This document shows positions 54,075 through 62,604 of a stretch of 64,000 bases of DNA, piece after piece. The position numbers and the translations under genes are program-made. Every line of letters starts with the position of its first letter. Position 1 is the stretch's first letter. Origin of the DNA: Demequina sp. NBRC 110057 (GTDB lineage Bacteria; Actinomycetota; Actinomycetes; Actinomycetales; Demequinaceae). The notes beneath the pieces are model-generated. The model had not been told where the DNA came from, did no database searches, and worked only from the letters and a program-made list of their open reading frames with translations. The stretch is from contig NZ_BBRN01000006.1 of the NCBI RefSeq assembly GCF_002090175.1, forward strand, positions 310,001-374,000, in the 5' to 3' direction.

Positions 54075-56450
54075 GTGACCGACTCCTCGAAGACCCCCGA
54101 GCGCCGCTCGACGCGCGCGACCACCGGCGTGCAGCGCACCGCGGGCGGCAAGCCCGCGATCGGCCTGCCGCAGTGGAGCGCCACCGGTGCCCACGCCACC
54201 CGCGGCGGCACGAAGACGGCCACCGCATCGGCCGCCGCGAAGCCCTCCACCAAGAGCGCGGGCGGCAAGGGCGGCTCCGGCGGGGGCAAGGGCACGGACG
54301 ACAAGGAGCCCCTGGGCTGGAAGGGCTGGCTCAAGCGCATCAGCCTGTGGCTGCTTCTCGCCATCCTGGCGGTGACGATCATCGGCATCGTCGCGCTGGT
54401 CATCGTCTACATGCGCATCGAGATTCCCGAGCCGGACGACTTCGCGCAGGCGGAGTCCTCGGTCTTCTACTACGCGGACGGCGAGACCGAGCTGGGTCGC
54501 CTGGGCGTCGCCGACCGCGAGTCGGTCTCGATCTCGACCCTTCCCGACTACGTTCCGCAGGCCTTCGTGGCCGCCGAGGACCGCACGTTCTACACGAACC
54601 CCGGCATCAACATCCCCGGCATGGTGAAGGCGCTGTGGGACACGATCGTGCTCGACCAGCCCCGCGGAGGCTCGTCCATCACGCAGCAGTACGTGGAGCG
54701 CTACTACGTGGGAGAGACCACGACGTCGATTCCGGGAAAGATCAAGGAGACGCTGCTCGCGGTCAAGATCGACCAGGAGCAGTCCAAGGACGAGGTCATC
54801 GAGAACTACCTCAACACCATCTACCTGGGCCGCGGCGCGTACGGCATTGAGGCCGCGGCGCGCGAGTTCTACGACAAGCACGCCTCCGAGCTGACGCTGT
54901 CGGAGTCGGCGATGCTCGCGGGCATCGTCCCCGCACCGAGCGCGTGGGACCCCAAGGAGAACCACGACAAGGCGGAGTCGCGCTGGAACTACGTGCTCGA
55001 CGGCATGGTCGACGCCGACTTCATCACCCAGGACGAGCGTGACGCCGAGTCCGAGTTCCCCGAGCCCATCGAGTACTCGAACCAGGACGTCTTCGCGGGC
55101 GCCGAGGGCTACATCCTGTCGACGGCGCTCGACGAGGTGGAGGCCGAGACCGGCATCTCGCGCGATGAGATCGAGTCCCAGGGCTACCGCGTGACGACCA
55201 CCATCATCCCGTCGCACCAGGAGGCAGCCGAGGCCGCGGTGGCCGACATGCCCGATGACCATGCGGACAACCTCGAGGTGGCCGCCCTCACCGTCGACGC
55301 CGCGACGGGCGCTATCACGTCGATGTACGGCGGCGAGGACTACCTCGAGCGCCAGCGCAATGCCGTGACTCAGGACGTGGCGCAGGCTGGATCCACCTTC
55401 AAGCCCTTCGCGCTCATCGCGGGGCTCGAGAGCGGCATCGGCCTGGAGAGCCGCTACCTCGCCAACAACAACATGGAGTTCCCCGGCTTCGACAACCCCG
55501 TGCGCAACTTCGGCGGCGAGAGCTACGGCTGGGTGGACCTCGTTGAGGCAACCGAGAAGTCGATCAACACCGCGTATGTGGGCCTCAACGAGGACGTCAC
55601 CCCTCAGGCGACCATGGAGACCGCGATCCGCGCGGGCCTTCCCGAGGACACCCTGGGCCTCGAGGCCAACCTGTCCAACGTGCTGGGTAGCGCCTCGCCC
55701 CACGCGATCGACATGGCCACCGCCTACGCGACTCTCGCCTCGGGTGGCGTCAAGCACGACTCGTACATCATCGCGAGCGTCAAGGACAAGGACGGCGAGG
55801 CCGTGTACGAGCCCGACACCGATGGCGAGCGCGTATTCAGCGAGGACGTCATGGCGGACACCACCTACGCGATGCAGCAGGTGGTCGAGAACGGCTCGGG
55901 TCGCACGGCGAGCGAGCTGGGCCGCCCGATCGCCGGCAAGACCGGCACGTCCAACGACAACAAGTCGGCCTGGTTCGTGGCCTTCACGCCGCAGATCGTG
56001 GGCGCGGTGTCGCTGTACCAGGTGGGCGAGGACGGATCCGTGGAGGACATCACCGCCTTCGGTGGCTACTCCCAGATCACTGGCTCGACCGTCCCCGCCG
56101 ACATCTGGACCGAGATGATGGGCCCCATTCTCGACGAGTACGAGGTTGTCGAGTTCCCCGAGCGTGCAGACGTGGGCGAGACCCAGAACGCCTGGACCCC
56201 CGCTCCCGCGCCCGAGCCGAGCGTCACTCCTTCGGCCACCCCTGAGCCCTCCGAGACGACGGAGGCGCCCGAGCCCGAGGAGACCGAGACCACGGAGGCT
56301 CCCGAGCCCGAGGAGACGGAGACGACGGAACCTCCCGAGCCGGAGCCCACGGAGACCGAGACCACGGAGGCTCCCGAGCCGGAGCCGAGCGAGACCACGG
56401 ACCCCGGTGACGGTGGCGGGAACGCCACCGCGGAGCCCGAACTCCCGTAA
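54075..56450 (+). CDS. ponA: Bifunctional class A penicillin-binding protein
   Basis: Peptidoglycan glycosyltransferase and DD-transpeptidase. The 791 residues have a disordered cytosolic N-terminus (about 1-90), one membrane segment (about 95-117) and a GT51 domain: [43 protein letters not shown]. The transpeptidase domain has the active serine in STFK, SIN and KTGTSN. The extracellular tail is a repeat of EPEETETTE and EAPEPE units. The position H of the EDxxFxxH motif is Asn. GTG at 54075 with AGGG about 9 bases upstream; GTG was preferred because upstream codons lie in the padR promoter. Confidence 0.94.
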   Translation: MTDSSKTPERRSTRATTGVQRTAGGKPAIGLPQWSATGAHATRGGTKTATASAAAKPSTKSAGGKGGSGGGKGTDDKEPLGWKGWLKRISLWLLLAILAVTIIGIVALVIVYMRIEIPEPDDFAQAESSVFYYADGETELGRLGVADRESVSISTLPDYVPQAFVAAEDRTFYTNPGINIPGMVKALWDTIVLDQPRGGSSITQQYVERYYVGETTTSIPGKIKETLLAVKIDQEQSKDEVIENYLNTIYLGRGAYGIEAAAREFYDKHASELTLSESAMLAGIVPAPSAWDPKENHDKAESRWNYVLDGMVDADFITQDERDAESEFPEPIEYSNQDVFAGAEGYILSTALDEVEAETGISRDEIESQGYRVTTTIIPSHQEAAEAAVADMPDDHADNLEVAALTVDAATGAITSMYGGEDYLERQRNAVTQDVAQAGSTFKPFALIAGLESGIGLESRYLANNNMEFPGFDNPVRNFGGESYGWVDLVEATEKSINTAYVGLNEDVTPQATMETAIRAGLPEDTLGLEANLSNVLGSASPHAIDMATAYATLASGGVKHDSYIIASVKDKDGEAVYEPDTDGERVFSEDVMADTTYAMQQVVENGSGRTASELGRPIAGKTGTSNDNKSAWFVAFTPQIVGAVSLYQVGEDGSVEDITAFGGYSQITGSTVPADIWTEMMGPILDEYEVVEFPERADVGETQNAWTPAPAPEPSVTPSATPEPSETTEAPEPEETETTEAPEPEETETTEPPEPEPTETETTEAPEPEPSETTDPGDGGGNATAEPELP

Positions 56451-56464
56451 CGGGGTGAGCCGGC

Positions 56465-57499
56465 CTAGCTCCTGAGCGCCCGCTTGGCGCTCAGGAGCCA
56501 GCCGAGCACCCGGTAACGCAGGCGCTTGACCGGCAGGTCGAAGGCAGGCTCGACCTCGACAACGTCACCGAACTGCTGCTTGAACTCGAGCACGCCCATG
56601 AGGGTCGGCGCGCGGTCCGAGCCCACGCCCATGAGGTCGTACTGCGTCACGCCCTCGGCCTTTAGCGTCGTGAAGATCTCCCACTTGAGGCGGATCGCGG
56701 CGTTGCAGTCGCGCGCCTCGGCGTTGCCGGCGGCATAGGTGTCGCAGCCGGCGCCGTCGTAGACCGTCGACAGCACCCACGAGATGGCGCGCCCGGGGCG
56801 CAGGTCGCCGTTCGGGCCGGTGTCGTGGCGGCGCGCGACCCACAGGCGCGCGTGCTCGCCGAGCGAGGACAGCAGGTCGAGGTAGGTCGAGGCAGGGAAG
56901 ATGCCGAACCCGTCGCGCTCGGCCGTCTCGCGGTAGATCGCGTACAGCTCCTCAAACTCCTCGGGGGTGCAGCCCGACTCCTCCGTCACCGTCATGTCGG
57001 TGTCCTTGAGGGTGCGCCTGGTCTTGTAGCGGCCGCGCTTGGAGAACGACGCGAGGATCGCGTCCTCGTCCCTGGTGAGGTCGATGATGATGGTGCGGTC
57101 GTAGGTGATGGTCTGCAGCACCTCGCTGAGGTCCGGGCCCTTGACCTCGGCGTGAAGGCGCACGAAGGTCGCCCATGGCGCCTCACGGCGCACGTACGAC
57201 GCCAGGGCCCCGCGCAGCGCCGCTGCGCGCTGGGGGGTCTGCTCCGCGACCCAGATGGGTCCGTGGCGCGCCCACAGGTAGCGGAAGCCGCGCCCCTCGT
57301 AGGAGGACAGCGAGATCACGGCGACCGGCTCGTCGTCAGCACGCACGACGAGGCGTCGCCAGTGCTCGCGGCCGTCCACGGCGGCGTCGTAGGCGTCCCA
57401 CACGGGTCCCTGCTCGATCGGCACGGGTTCGTCGTGGCGGCGGGCGAGTTCGAGGAACTCGTCGGTGGAAACGGGGCTGACGGAAAGGACGGCGCTCAC
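56465..57499 (-). CDS. FemX/FemAB-family peptidoglycan bridge transferase
   Basis: Predicted aminoacyl-tRNA-dependent enzyme that adds an amino acid to the side chain of lipid II. The 344 residues consist of two GNAT-like halves: SKRGRYKTRRTLK and GFGIFPASTYLDLL in the middle, then KWEIFTTLKAEGVTQYDLMGVG near the end, with the FemAB-type GVLEFKQQFG. It is followed in the operon order by nothing but a terminator, and preceded by the ATP-grasp gene 70 bases upstream. I chose the GTG at 57499 (GGAG 3 bases upstream). The amino acid is not predictable from sequence. Confidence 0.87.
   Translation of the reverse strand: MSAVLSVSPVSTDEFLELARRHDEPVPIEQGPVWDAYDAAVDGREHWRRLVVRADDEPVAVISLSSYEGRGFRYLWARHGPIWVAEQTPQRAAALRGALASYVRREAPWATFVRLHAEVKGPDLSEVLQTITYDRTIIIDLTRDEDAILASFSKRGRYKTRRTLKDTDMTVTEESGCTPEEFEELYAIYRETAERDGFGIFPASTYLDLLSSLGEHARLWVARRHDTGPNGDLRPGRAISWVLSTVYDGAGCDTYAAGNAEARDCNAAIRLKWEIFTTLKAEGVTQYDLMGVGSDRAPTLMGVLEFKQQFGDVVEVEPAFDLPVKRLRYRVLGWLLSAKRALRS
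56468..56498. terminator. Hairpin between ponA and the FemX gene
   Basis: Perfect 13-bp stem GCTCCTGAGCGCC (56468-56480) / GGCGCTCAGGAGC (56486-56498), 5-base loop; it starts 17 bases beyond the ponA stop and lies within the last codons of the convergent gene. Confidence 0.8.
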
Positions 57500-57569
57500 G
57501 CGCTCCAGGGTAACGGCGGACGGATGGCCGATGCCGTGGCGGGGCCGCGTACGGCCCTCGCCGGCGGTA

Positions 57570-58853
57570 TCAGAACCCGGTCTCGGTGGGGCGTGGGTAG
57601 TGCTGCAGGAACTTGCCCACGAGGCGCGCGTCGAGCGCGGCGACGTAGGCGCGCCTGGCGAGCGATGCATCGGCCGCATACTTCAGCGGATGCGCGGCGC
57701 CGCGCGCCTTGCGGGCCGCGTCGACCGTGGCGCGCAGGTCCTCGTCGGGAAGGTAGCGGCGCAGCATCGGCCACGGGACCACCGAGTACAGCGTGGGCTG
57801 GTTCGGGATCGCGGGGCCTGACGTCGCGGGCGTCTGCACGTGGTCGGGAAGCAGGTCGCGTGCCATCACCTCGGCGACGTTCACGCCCGACGCGGTGACG
57901 TAGTAGTTGTTGCGGCCGATGCGCGGGTTGACCTCGAAGAACACCTTCTCGCCGGTGCGCGAGGAGACCTTGTAGTCGAAGTTGGCGAAGCCCGTGTAGC
58001 CGGCGGCGTCGAGGAACCGGTGCGCCGCGTCGAAGGCCTCGGAGTCGAGACCCGTGAGGATCGCGGCCGGGATGCCGAGCGTGCCGGGGGTGTGCTCTTC
58101 GAGCAGCACCTGGCCTCCCGCCAGCAGGGTGACCTCGCCGGCGCTCGAACGGTAGGCGGTGAGGGAGCGCATGTGCGTCTCGTCGCCTGGCACCAGCTCC
58201 TGGAGGAGGAACTCGCTCGGGTAGTCGCGGGCCTCGAGGTGACCCAGCACGGTGGCGACCTCGTCGAGGCTGGTGAGGTGGTGGATCTTCTGCTTGCCGG
58301 GGAAGTCCACCTCGTACCAGTCGGCGCTTGCCGAGGGCTTGCCGATGAGCGGGAGCTCGAGGCCCAGTTGCTCGATCCTGGCGAGCGCCTCCGCCGGGGT
58401 CACGGCGCCTGCCGCGTGCTGCTCAGGAGTGAAGCCCACCGGGATGGTGATGGGCGTGCGGATCCCGACGGTGTCGCACAGCTCGGCGAAGGCGGTCTTG
58501 GAGGACACGCGGTCGAAGGCCTCGAGGTCGCACAGCGGGACGTGCCAGCGCGGGCTGAGTCGGTCGCGGTGCTGCGCGATGACCCGCACGGTCCAGTCGA
58601 GATTGGTGAACAGCACCAGCTCGTGGTCGGGGTGCTCGGCGGCCACCGCGTCGAGGCGCGCGAGGAGCGCCTCGGGGTCGTCCATGCGGGGCTCGTGCAG
58701 CCACTCGGCGAGGGTCGACTTCTTCATAAAGGTGGTCTCGACCCGGCTCATGACCTTGACGGTCCAGCCGAAGCGCTCGTGCGCGGCGCGCAGGAACGCG
58801 TACACGCCGATGTCGCCACCCAGGCCAAGGACCATGACCGGCTTGGTTCTCAC
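57570..58853 (-). CDS. ATP-grasp carboxylate-amine ligase (possible peptidoglycan side-chain amino acid ligase)
   Basis: 427-residue ATP-grasp enzyme. It begins with a nucleotide-binding-like VMVLGLGGDIGVYAFLRA. The ATP-grasp domain is at about 115-330 (LPLIGKPSASADWY, FLLQELVPGD, TGFANFDYKV, FFEVNPRIGRNNYY with the metal-binding ExN), and a helical C-terminus follows. Enzymes of this size and shape include the D-aspartate ligase of enterococcal cell walls. Together with the neighbouring FemX-type transferase it suggests a two-enzyme system for the interpeptide bridge, an inference from context. ATG start at 58853. Confidence 0.78.
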   Translation of the reverse strand: MRTKPVMVLGLGGDIGVYAFLRAAHERFGWTVKVMSRVETTFMKKSTLAEWLHEPRMDDPEALLARLDAVAAEHPDHELVLFTNLDWTVRVIAQHRDRLSPRWHVPLCDLEAFDRVSSKTAFAELCDTVGIRTPITIPVGFTPEQHAAGAVTPAEALARIEQLGLELPLIGKPSASADWYEVDFPGKQKIHHLTSLDEVATVLGHLEARDYPSEFLLQELVPGDETHMRSLTAYRSSAGEVTLLAGGQVLLEEHTPGTLGIPAAILTGLDSEAFDAAHRFLDAAGYTGFANFDYKVSSRTGEKVFFEVNPRIGRNNYYVTASGVNVAEVMARDLLPDHVQTPATSGPAIPNQPTLYSVVPWPMLRRYLPDEDLRATVDAARKARGAAHPLKYAADASLARRAYVAALDARLVGKFLQHYPRPTETGF

Positions 58854-58917
58854 GCTGCCTCCTCGTCTCGGGCGGCCAGTCTACGAGGGCCGGCGGCGGC
58901 ATCGGCCGTCCGTGGTC

Positions 58918-59023
58918 CGTACCGCTCAACACACGGCTGTGGTGTGTGAGGCGCACGTGACCGATGGGATGTCACACCGTCCACGCGTGTCACGTGTGTC
59001 CCACCTGTGTGGTGAGCGGTACG
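58918..59023. repeat. Nested inverted repeats upstream of rpsF
   Basis: Outer arms 58918-58934 (CGTACCGCTCAACACAC) and 59007-59023 are complementary at 16 of 17 positions, 72 bases apart. Inside, CACGTGAC (58954-58961) and GTCACGTG (58989-58996) are exact complements. Confidence 0.65.
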
Positions 59024-59140
59024 CGTGACGGAGGCCATCCACGACGGCCTGGCGCTCGCACGGGCGCGCGGGGTATCCTTGAGGGCCGTCAACGCGCGCT
59101 CCACCCGGTGCGGGCGCTGCACGGCAGCATCAACCCTCCT

Positions 59141-59159
59141 GCCATGGAACGTCCATGGC
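59141..59159 (+). promoter_or_regulatory. Leader hairpin upstream of rpsF
   Basis: GCCATGG (59141-59147) / CCATGGC (59153-59159) with loop AACGT, ending 30 bases before the rpsF start. rpsF leaders in many bacteria bind the S6-S18 complex, but I cannot show that this hairpin is that motif. Confidence 0.4.
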
Positions 59160-59189
59160 CGCTTAAGTCCAGAGGAGGTGGGTTACACG

Positions 59190-59480
59190 ATGCGTCAGTA
59201 CGAAATGATGGTCATCCTCGATCCCGAGGTGGACGAGCGCACGGTTGCACCGTCGCTTGAGAAGTACCTGAACGTGGTCACGACCGACAAGGGCACCGTC
59301 GACAACGTCGACGTGTGGGGTCGTCGTCGCCTCGCCTACCCGATCAAGAAGAAGAACGACGGCATCTACGTCGTCATCAACTTCACCGCGGAGTCCGCGA
59401 CGGCCAAGGAGCTGGACCGCCAGCTGGGCCTGAACGAGACCATCCTCCGCACCAAGCTGCTGCGTCCCGACGCCAAGTAG
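59190..59480 (+). CDS. rpsF: 30S ribosomal protein S6
   Basis: 96 residues beginning [16 protein letters not shown] with [20 protein letters not shown] and ending TKLLRPDAK, the complete S6 pattern. The ATG at 59190 has AGAGGAGG 11 bases upstream. First gene of rpsF-ssb-rpsR-rplI. S6 binds S18 in the ribosome platform. Confidence 0.97.
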   Translation: MRQYEMMVILDPEVDERTVAPSLEKYLNVVTTDKGTVDNVDVWGRRRLAYPIKKKNDGIYVVINFTAESATAKELDRQLGLNETILRTKLLRPDAK

Positions 59481-59531
59481 CACTGATCCCGACCGCAACC
59501 AATTACTTAGACGAGACCTAGGGGAACACAC

Positions 59532-60038
59532 ATGGCAGGCGAGACTCCGATCACCATCGTGGGCAATCTGACCGGCGACCCGGAACTGCGATTCATCCAG
59601 TCCGGCGCGGCCGTTGCCAACTTCACGGTGGCGTCCACCCCCCGCACGTTCGACCGTCAGTCGAATGAGTGGAAGGACGGGGACACCCTGTTCATGCGCT
59701 GCTCCCTGTGGCGCGAGGCCGCGGAGAACGTGGCCGAGTCGCTCACCAAGGGCATGCGGGTCATCGTGACCGGCCGCCTGGTGCAGCGCTCGTTTGAGTC
59801 CAACGGCGAGAAGCGCTCGGTCGTCGAGCTGCAGGTCGATGAGGTCGGCCCCTCGCTGCGTTACGCCACCGCCAAGGTGAACCGTACGCAGCGCCAGGGT
59901 GGCGGCAACTTCGGCGGCGGCAACGGCGGCGGTGGCGGCTTCGGCGGCGGTGGTTTTGGTGGCGGTTCGGCTCCGGCTGGCGGCTCGAACAACGACCCGT
60001 GGGCTTCGGCCCCGGCGTCCGACGAGCCCCCGTTCTAA
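59532..60038 (+). CDS. ssb: Single-stranded DNA-binding protein
   Basis: 168 residues: an OB-fold domain to about 115 ([49 protein letters not shown]), then a long Gly-rich linker and the acidic tip DEPPF that recruits replication partners. ATG with GGGGAA upstream. Standard place between rpsF and rpsR. Confidence 0.98.
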   Translation: MAGETPITIVGNLTGDPELRFIQSGAAVANFTVASTPRTFDRQSNEWKDGDTLFMRCSLWREAAENVAESLTKGMRVIVTGRLVQRSFESNGEKRSVVELQVDEVGPSLRYATAKVNRTQRQGGGNFGGGNGGGGGFGGGGFGGGSAPAGGSNNDPWASAPASDEPPF

Positions 60039-60070
60039 ACACTTCACTTCCTTTACTCAGGAGCAAAAGA

Positions 60071-60307
60071 ATGGCTAAGCACGACATCCGCAAGCCGCGG
60101 AAGAAGGTGAACCCGCTCAAGGCGGCCAAGGTCGACAAGATCGACTACAAGGACACCGCCCTGCTGCGTAAGTTCATCTCGGACCGCGGAAAGATCCGCT
60201 CGCGCCGCGTGACCGGCGTGTCCGTCCAGGAGCAGCGCGAGATCGCGCGCGCGATCAAGGTCGCCCGCGAGATGGCCCTTCTCCCCTACGCCGGCTCCGG
60301 CCGCTGA
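60071..60307 (+). CDS. rpsR: 30S ribosomal protein S18 (cysteine-free form)
   Basis: 78 residues with the S18 core ([29 protein letters not shown] in parts; [19 protein letters not shown]). No cysteine is present, so it is the zinc-independent type. ATG with AGGAG upstream. Neighbours ssb and rplI as usual. Confidence 0.97.
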   Translation: MAKHDIRKPRKKVNPLKAAKVDKIDYKDTALLRKFISDRGKIRSRRVTGVSVQEQREIARAIKVAREMALLPYAGSGR

Positions 60308-60321
60308 TCGGGGGCAAGAAG

Positions 60322-60768
60322 ATGGCCAAGCTCATCCTGACCCACGAGGTCGCAGGCCTCGGCATCGCCGGTGACGTCGTCGACGTCAAGGACGGCTACG
60401 CGCGCAACTTCCTCGTTCCCCGCAAGCTGGCCACCCCGTGGTCGGCCGGTGCGGAGAAGCAGATCGAGGCCATGCGCAAGTCGCGTCGCGCCAAGGAGAT
60501 CGCGTCCGTCGAGGAGGCCCAGGCCGCCCGTGACGCCCTCCAGTCCTCGCCGGTGAAGGTGTCCGTCACGGCGGGCGCCAACGGCCGCCTGTTCGGCGCC
60601 GTCACCCCCGCGGACATCGCCGACGCGATCGGCGACCGCGCGAAGGTCGACAAGCGTCGCGTCCACATCGGCCAGCCCATCAAGGCGCTGGGCGAGTACG
60701 CGGTGCAGATCTCGCTGCACGACGACGTCTCCGCGACCGTCACCGTTCAGGTGGTGGCCGCCAAGTAA
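60322..60768 (+). CDS. rplI: 50S ribosomal protein L9
   Basis: 148 residues: N-terminal domain AKLILTHEVAGLGIAGDVVDVKDGYARNFLVP in parts, then a long connecting helix and a C-terminal domain (GRLFGAVTPADIADAI). ATG at 60322. It ends the ribosomal operon before a strong hairpin. Confidence 0.97.
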   Translation: MAKLILTHEVAGLGIAGDVVDVKDGYARNFLVPRKLATPWSAGAEKQIEAMRKSRRAKEIASVEEAQAARDALQSSPVKVSVTAGANGRLFGAVTPADIADAIGDRAKVDKRRVHIGQPIKALGEYAVQISLHDDVSATVTVQVVAAK

Positions 60769-60784
60769 GGCGTCCGAGCAGTCC

Positions 60785-60826
60785 CATGAGGGCCCGGTTC
60801 CGCTACGGCGGGGCCGGGCCCTCATG
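60785..60826 (+). terminator. rplI terminator
   Basis: Perfect 13-bp stem CATGAGGGCCCGG (60785-60797) / CCGGGCCCTCATG (60814-60826) with a 16-base loop that can itself pair (CCG/CGG), 17 bases after the rplI stop. Confidence 0.85.
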
Positions 60827-60848
60827 CGTGTGCTGGCGGCCTAAGGCC

Positions 60849-61063
60849 TGTGGACAATGGCCGATGCGACACGCCGGTGGCGCGACACGCCGAGGAGTTT
60901 TCCTGGGGTTCTTTCCACAGGGTTGTGGGGGGAGTAATCCCAGGTAAAGACCGGTTCGCTCCGCCTTCCCGGCAGCTTTCCACAATCCTTTCCACAGTCG
61001 TTCCCGGGGGTTGTACACAGGTCATCCACGACTGGGGGGCCGGTTCTCCACCGGTTGTCCACC
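60849..61063. promoter_or_regulatory. Cluster of DnaA-box-like 9-mers upstream of dnaB
   Basis: TGTGGACAA (60849-60857) is an exact actinobacterial box on the complement strand. CTTTCCACA occurs three times (60911-60919, 60976-60984, 60988-60996). TTGTACACA (61011-61019), TCATCCACG (61022-61030) and TTGTCCACC (61055-61063) each differ from the consensus by one to three bases. Seven sites in 215 bases is denser than the dnaN-dnaA gap. DnaA binding is inferred. Confidence 0.55.
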
Positions 61064-61213
61064 GGCGTCGCTGGCCCCGGTTTGTTTCGCGTGCGCGGCC
61101 GCCCTATCTTTGCGTGGGCGTCTCGCGCGAGGCAGTCGATGTCAGCGGCGCGTGGCACCGTGGACGTGGGCGGACGAACAGTCGCCACGCAGGTCGTGTG
61201 AAGGGCGGACAGG

Positions 61214-62581
61214 ATGTCGATCGACGAGCTCGAGTCGGGCTACGACCCCGAGCCGCGCACCTACGAGCGCCTGCCTCCGCAGAACCTCGAGGCCGAGCAG
61301 TCGGTCATCGGTTCCATGCTGTTGTCCAAGGACGCGATGGCCGACGTCATCGAGTCGATCCGCGCCGACGACTTCTACAAGCCCGCGCACGAGAAGATCT
61401 TCGACGTCGCCGTGAAGCTCTACAACGGCGGCGACCCGGTGGACGCGCTGACCGTGGGAGCCGAGCTGCAGCGTACTGGCGAGCTCACCCGCGTGGGCGG
61501 CGCCGAGTACCTCCACACGCTCATCGCGATGGTGCCCTCTGCCGCCTCGGCCGGGTACTACGCGAAGCTGGTGCGCGAGCAGTCGATCCTGCGCCGCCTC
61601 GTCGAGGCGGGCACCCGCATCGCCGCGATGGGCTACGACGGCGACGGCGCTGAGATCGACCTCGTGGTCGACGGAGCCCAGGCCGAGATCTTCGCGGTGA
61701 CGGAGCGGCGCAACTCCGCCGACTACCTCGCCATCGGCGACATCATGGAGGCCACGCTCGAGCAGATCGACGCCGCTTCGGCCCACGACGGCTCGATGCG
61801 TGGCATCCCCACGGGCTTCGCGCAGCTCGACGAACTCACAGGCGGCCTGCAGGGCGGCCAGATGGTCGTCATCGCTGCGCGTCCCGCTATCGGTAAGTCG
61901 ACGCTCGGACTCGACATCGCGCGCGCGGCATCGATCGGCCACAACAAGGCCTCCGTCATCTTCTCGCTGGAGATGAGCCGCGAGGAGATCACCAAGCGCA
62001 TGCTCGCCGCCGAGGCGAGCGTGAAGCTGACGCGCCTGACCAAGGGGCCGATGGGCCCCAATGACTGGGAGCGCCTCGCGGTCAAGGCCGCGGAGATCGC
62101 CAAGGCGCCGCTGTTCATCGACGACTCGCCCAACATGACGCTCATGGAGATCCGCGCCAAGTGCCGCCGTCTCAAGCAGCAGCACGACCTCAAGCTCGTG
62201 GTCCTCGACTACCTGCAGCTGATGAGCTCGGGCCGCAAGGTCGAGTCCCGTCAGCAGGAGGTCTCCGAGTTCTCGCGTGCGCTGAAGCTGCTGGCGAAGG
62301 AGATCGACGTGCCGGTGATCGCGATCTCGCAGCTGAACCGTGGCTCCGAGCAGCGCGGCGACAAGAAGCCGATGCTGTCCGACATGCGTGAGTCCGGCGC
62401 CATCGAGCAGGACGCCGACATCGTCATCCTGCTGCACCGCGACGACGCGTACGACCGCGACAACCGCCCGGGCGAGGCCGACTTCATCGTTGCCAAGCAC
62501 CGTGCCGGACCCACCGACACCATCGCGGTGGCGTTCAAGAAGGACTACGCCCACTTCACGGACATGGCCCCCGACATGTGA
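61214..62581 (+). CDS. dnaB: Replicative DNA helicase DnaB
   Basis: Hexameric helicase that unwinds the fork. The 455 residues have the N-terminal collar domain (PQNLEAEQSVIGSMLL), and the RecA-like domain shows Walker A ARPAIGKST (about 222-230), Walker B LVVLDYLQLM and SQLNRGSEQR. The length is normal, so there is no intein. ATG at 61214 with GGACAGG upstream. Its predicted loader DciA is encoded near 26.8 kb. Confidence 0.97.
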   Translation: MSIDELESGYDPEPRTYERLPPQNLEAEQSVIGSMLLSKDAMADVIESIRADDFYKPAHEKIFDVAVKLYNGGDPVDALTVGAELQRTGELTRVGGAEYLHTLIAMVPSAASAGYYAKLVREQSILRRLVEAGTRIAAMGYDGDGAEIDLVVDGAQAEIFAVTERRNSADYLAIGDIMEATLEQIDAASAHDGSMRGIPTGFAQLDELTGGLQGGQMVVIAARPAIGKSTLGLDIARAASIGHNKASVIFSLEMSREEITKRMLAAEASVKLTRLTKGPMGPNDWERLAVKAAEIAKAPLFIDDSPNMTLMEIRAKCRRLKQQHDLKLVVLDYLQLMSSGRKVESRQQEVSEFSRALKLLAKEIDVPVIAISQLNRGSEQRGDKKPMLSDMRESGAIEQDADIVILLHRDDAYDRDNRPGEADFIVAKHRAGPTDTIAVAFKKDYAHFTDMAPDM

Positions 62582-62604
62582 TCTGGCCGCGTAGGGTCGG
62601 CGGC

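Larger units (their letters stand above)
58854..59189. other. Divergent intergenic region upstream of rpsF
   Basis: 336 bases between the ATP-grasp gene and rpsF. It contains a GGCCGATGC element (58899), nested inverted repeats (58918-59023), a possible rpsF -10 box TATCCT (59074-59079) without clear -35, a 7-bp hairpin in the leader (59141-59159) and the rpsF ribosome-binding site. I see no gene. Confidence 0.6.
60769..61213. other. 445-bp region upstream of dnaB with DnaA-box cluster
   Basis: Contains the rplI terminator, a GGCCGATGC element (60859) and a cluster of DnaA-box-like sites from 60849 to 61063. The rest up to dnaB (61064-61213) shows no clear promoter. No gene is visible. Confidence 0.7.

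Noticed and set aside
56215-56420. Tandem repeats at the end of ponA as a mobile or CRISPR-like array
   Set aside because: They encode a Glu/Pro/Thr-rich extracellular tail in frame; units are imperfect and without spacers.
61214-62581. Intein in dnaB (also considered for gyrA and gyrB)
   Set aside because: All three proteins have normal lengths with uninterrupted motifs.
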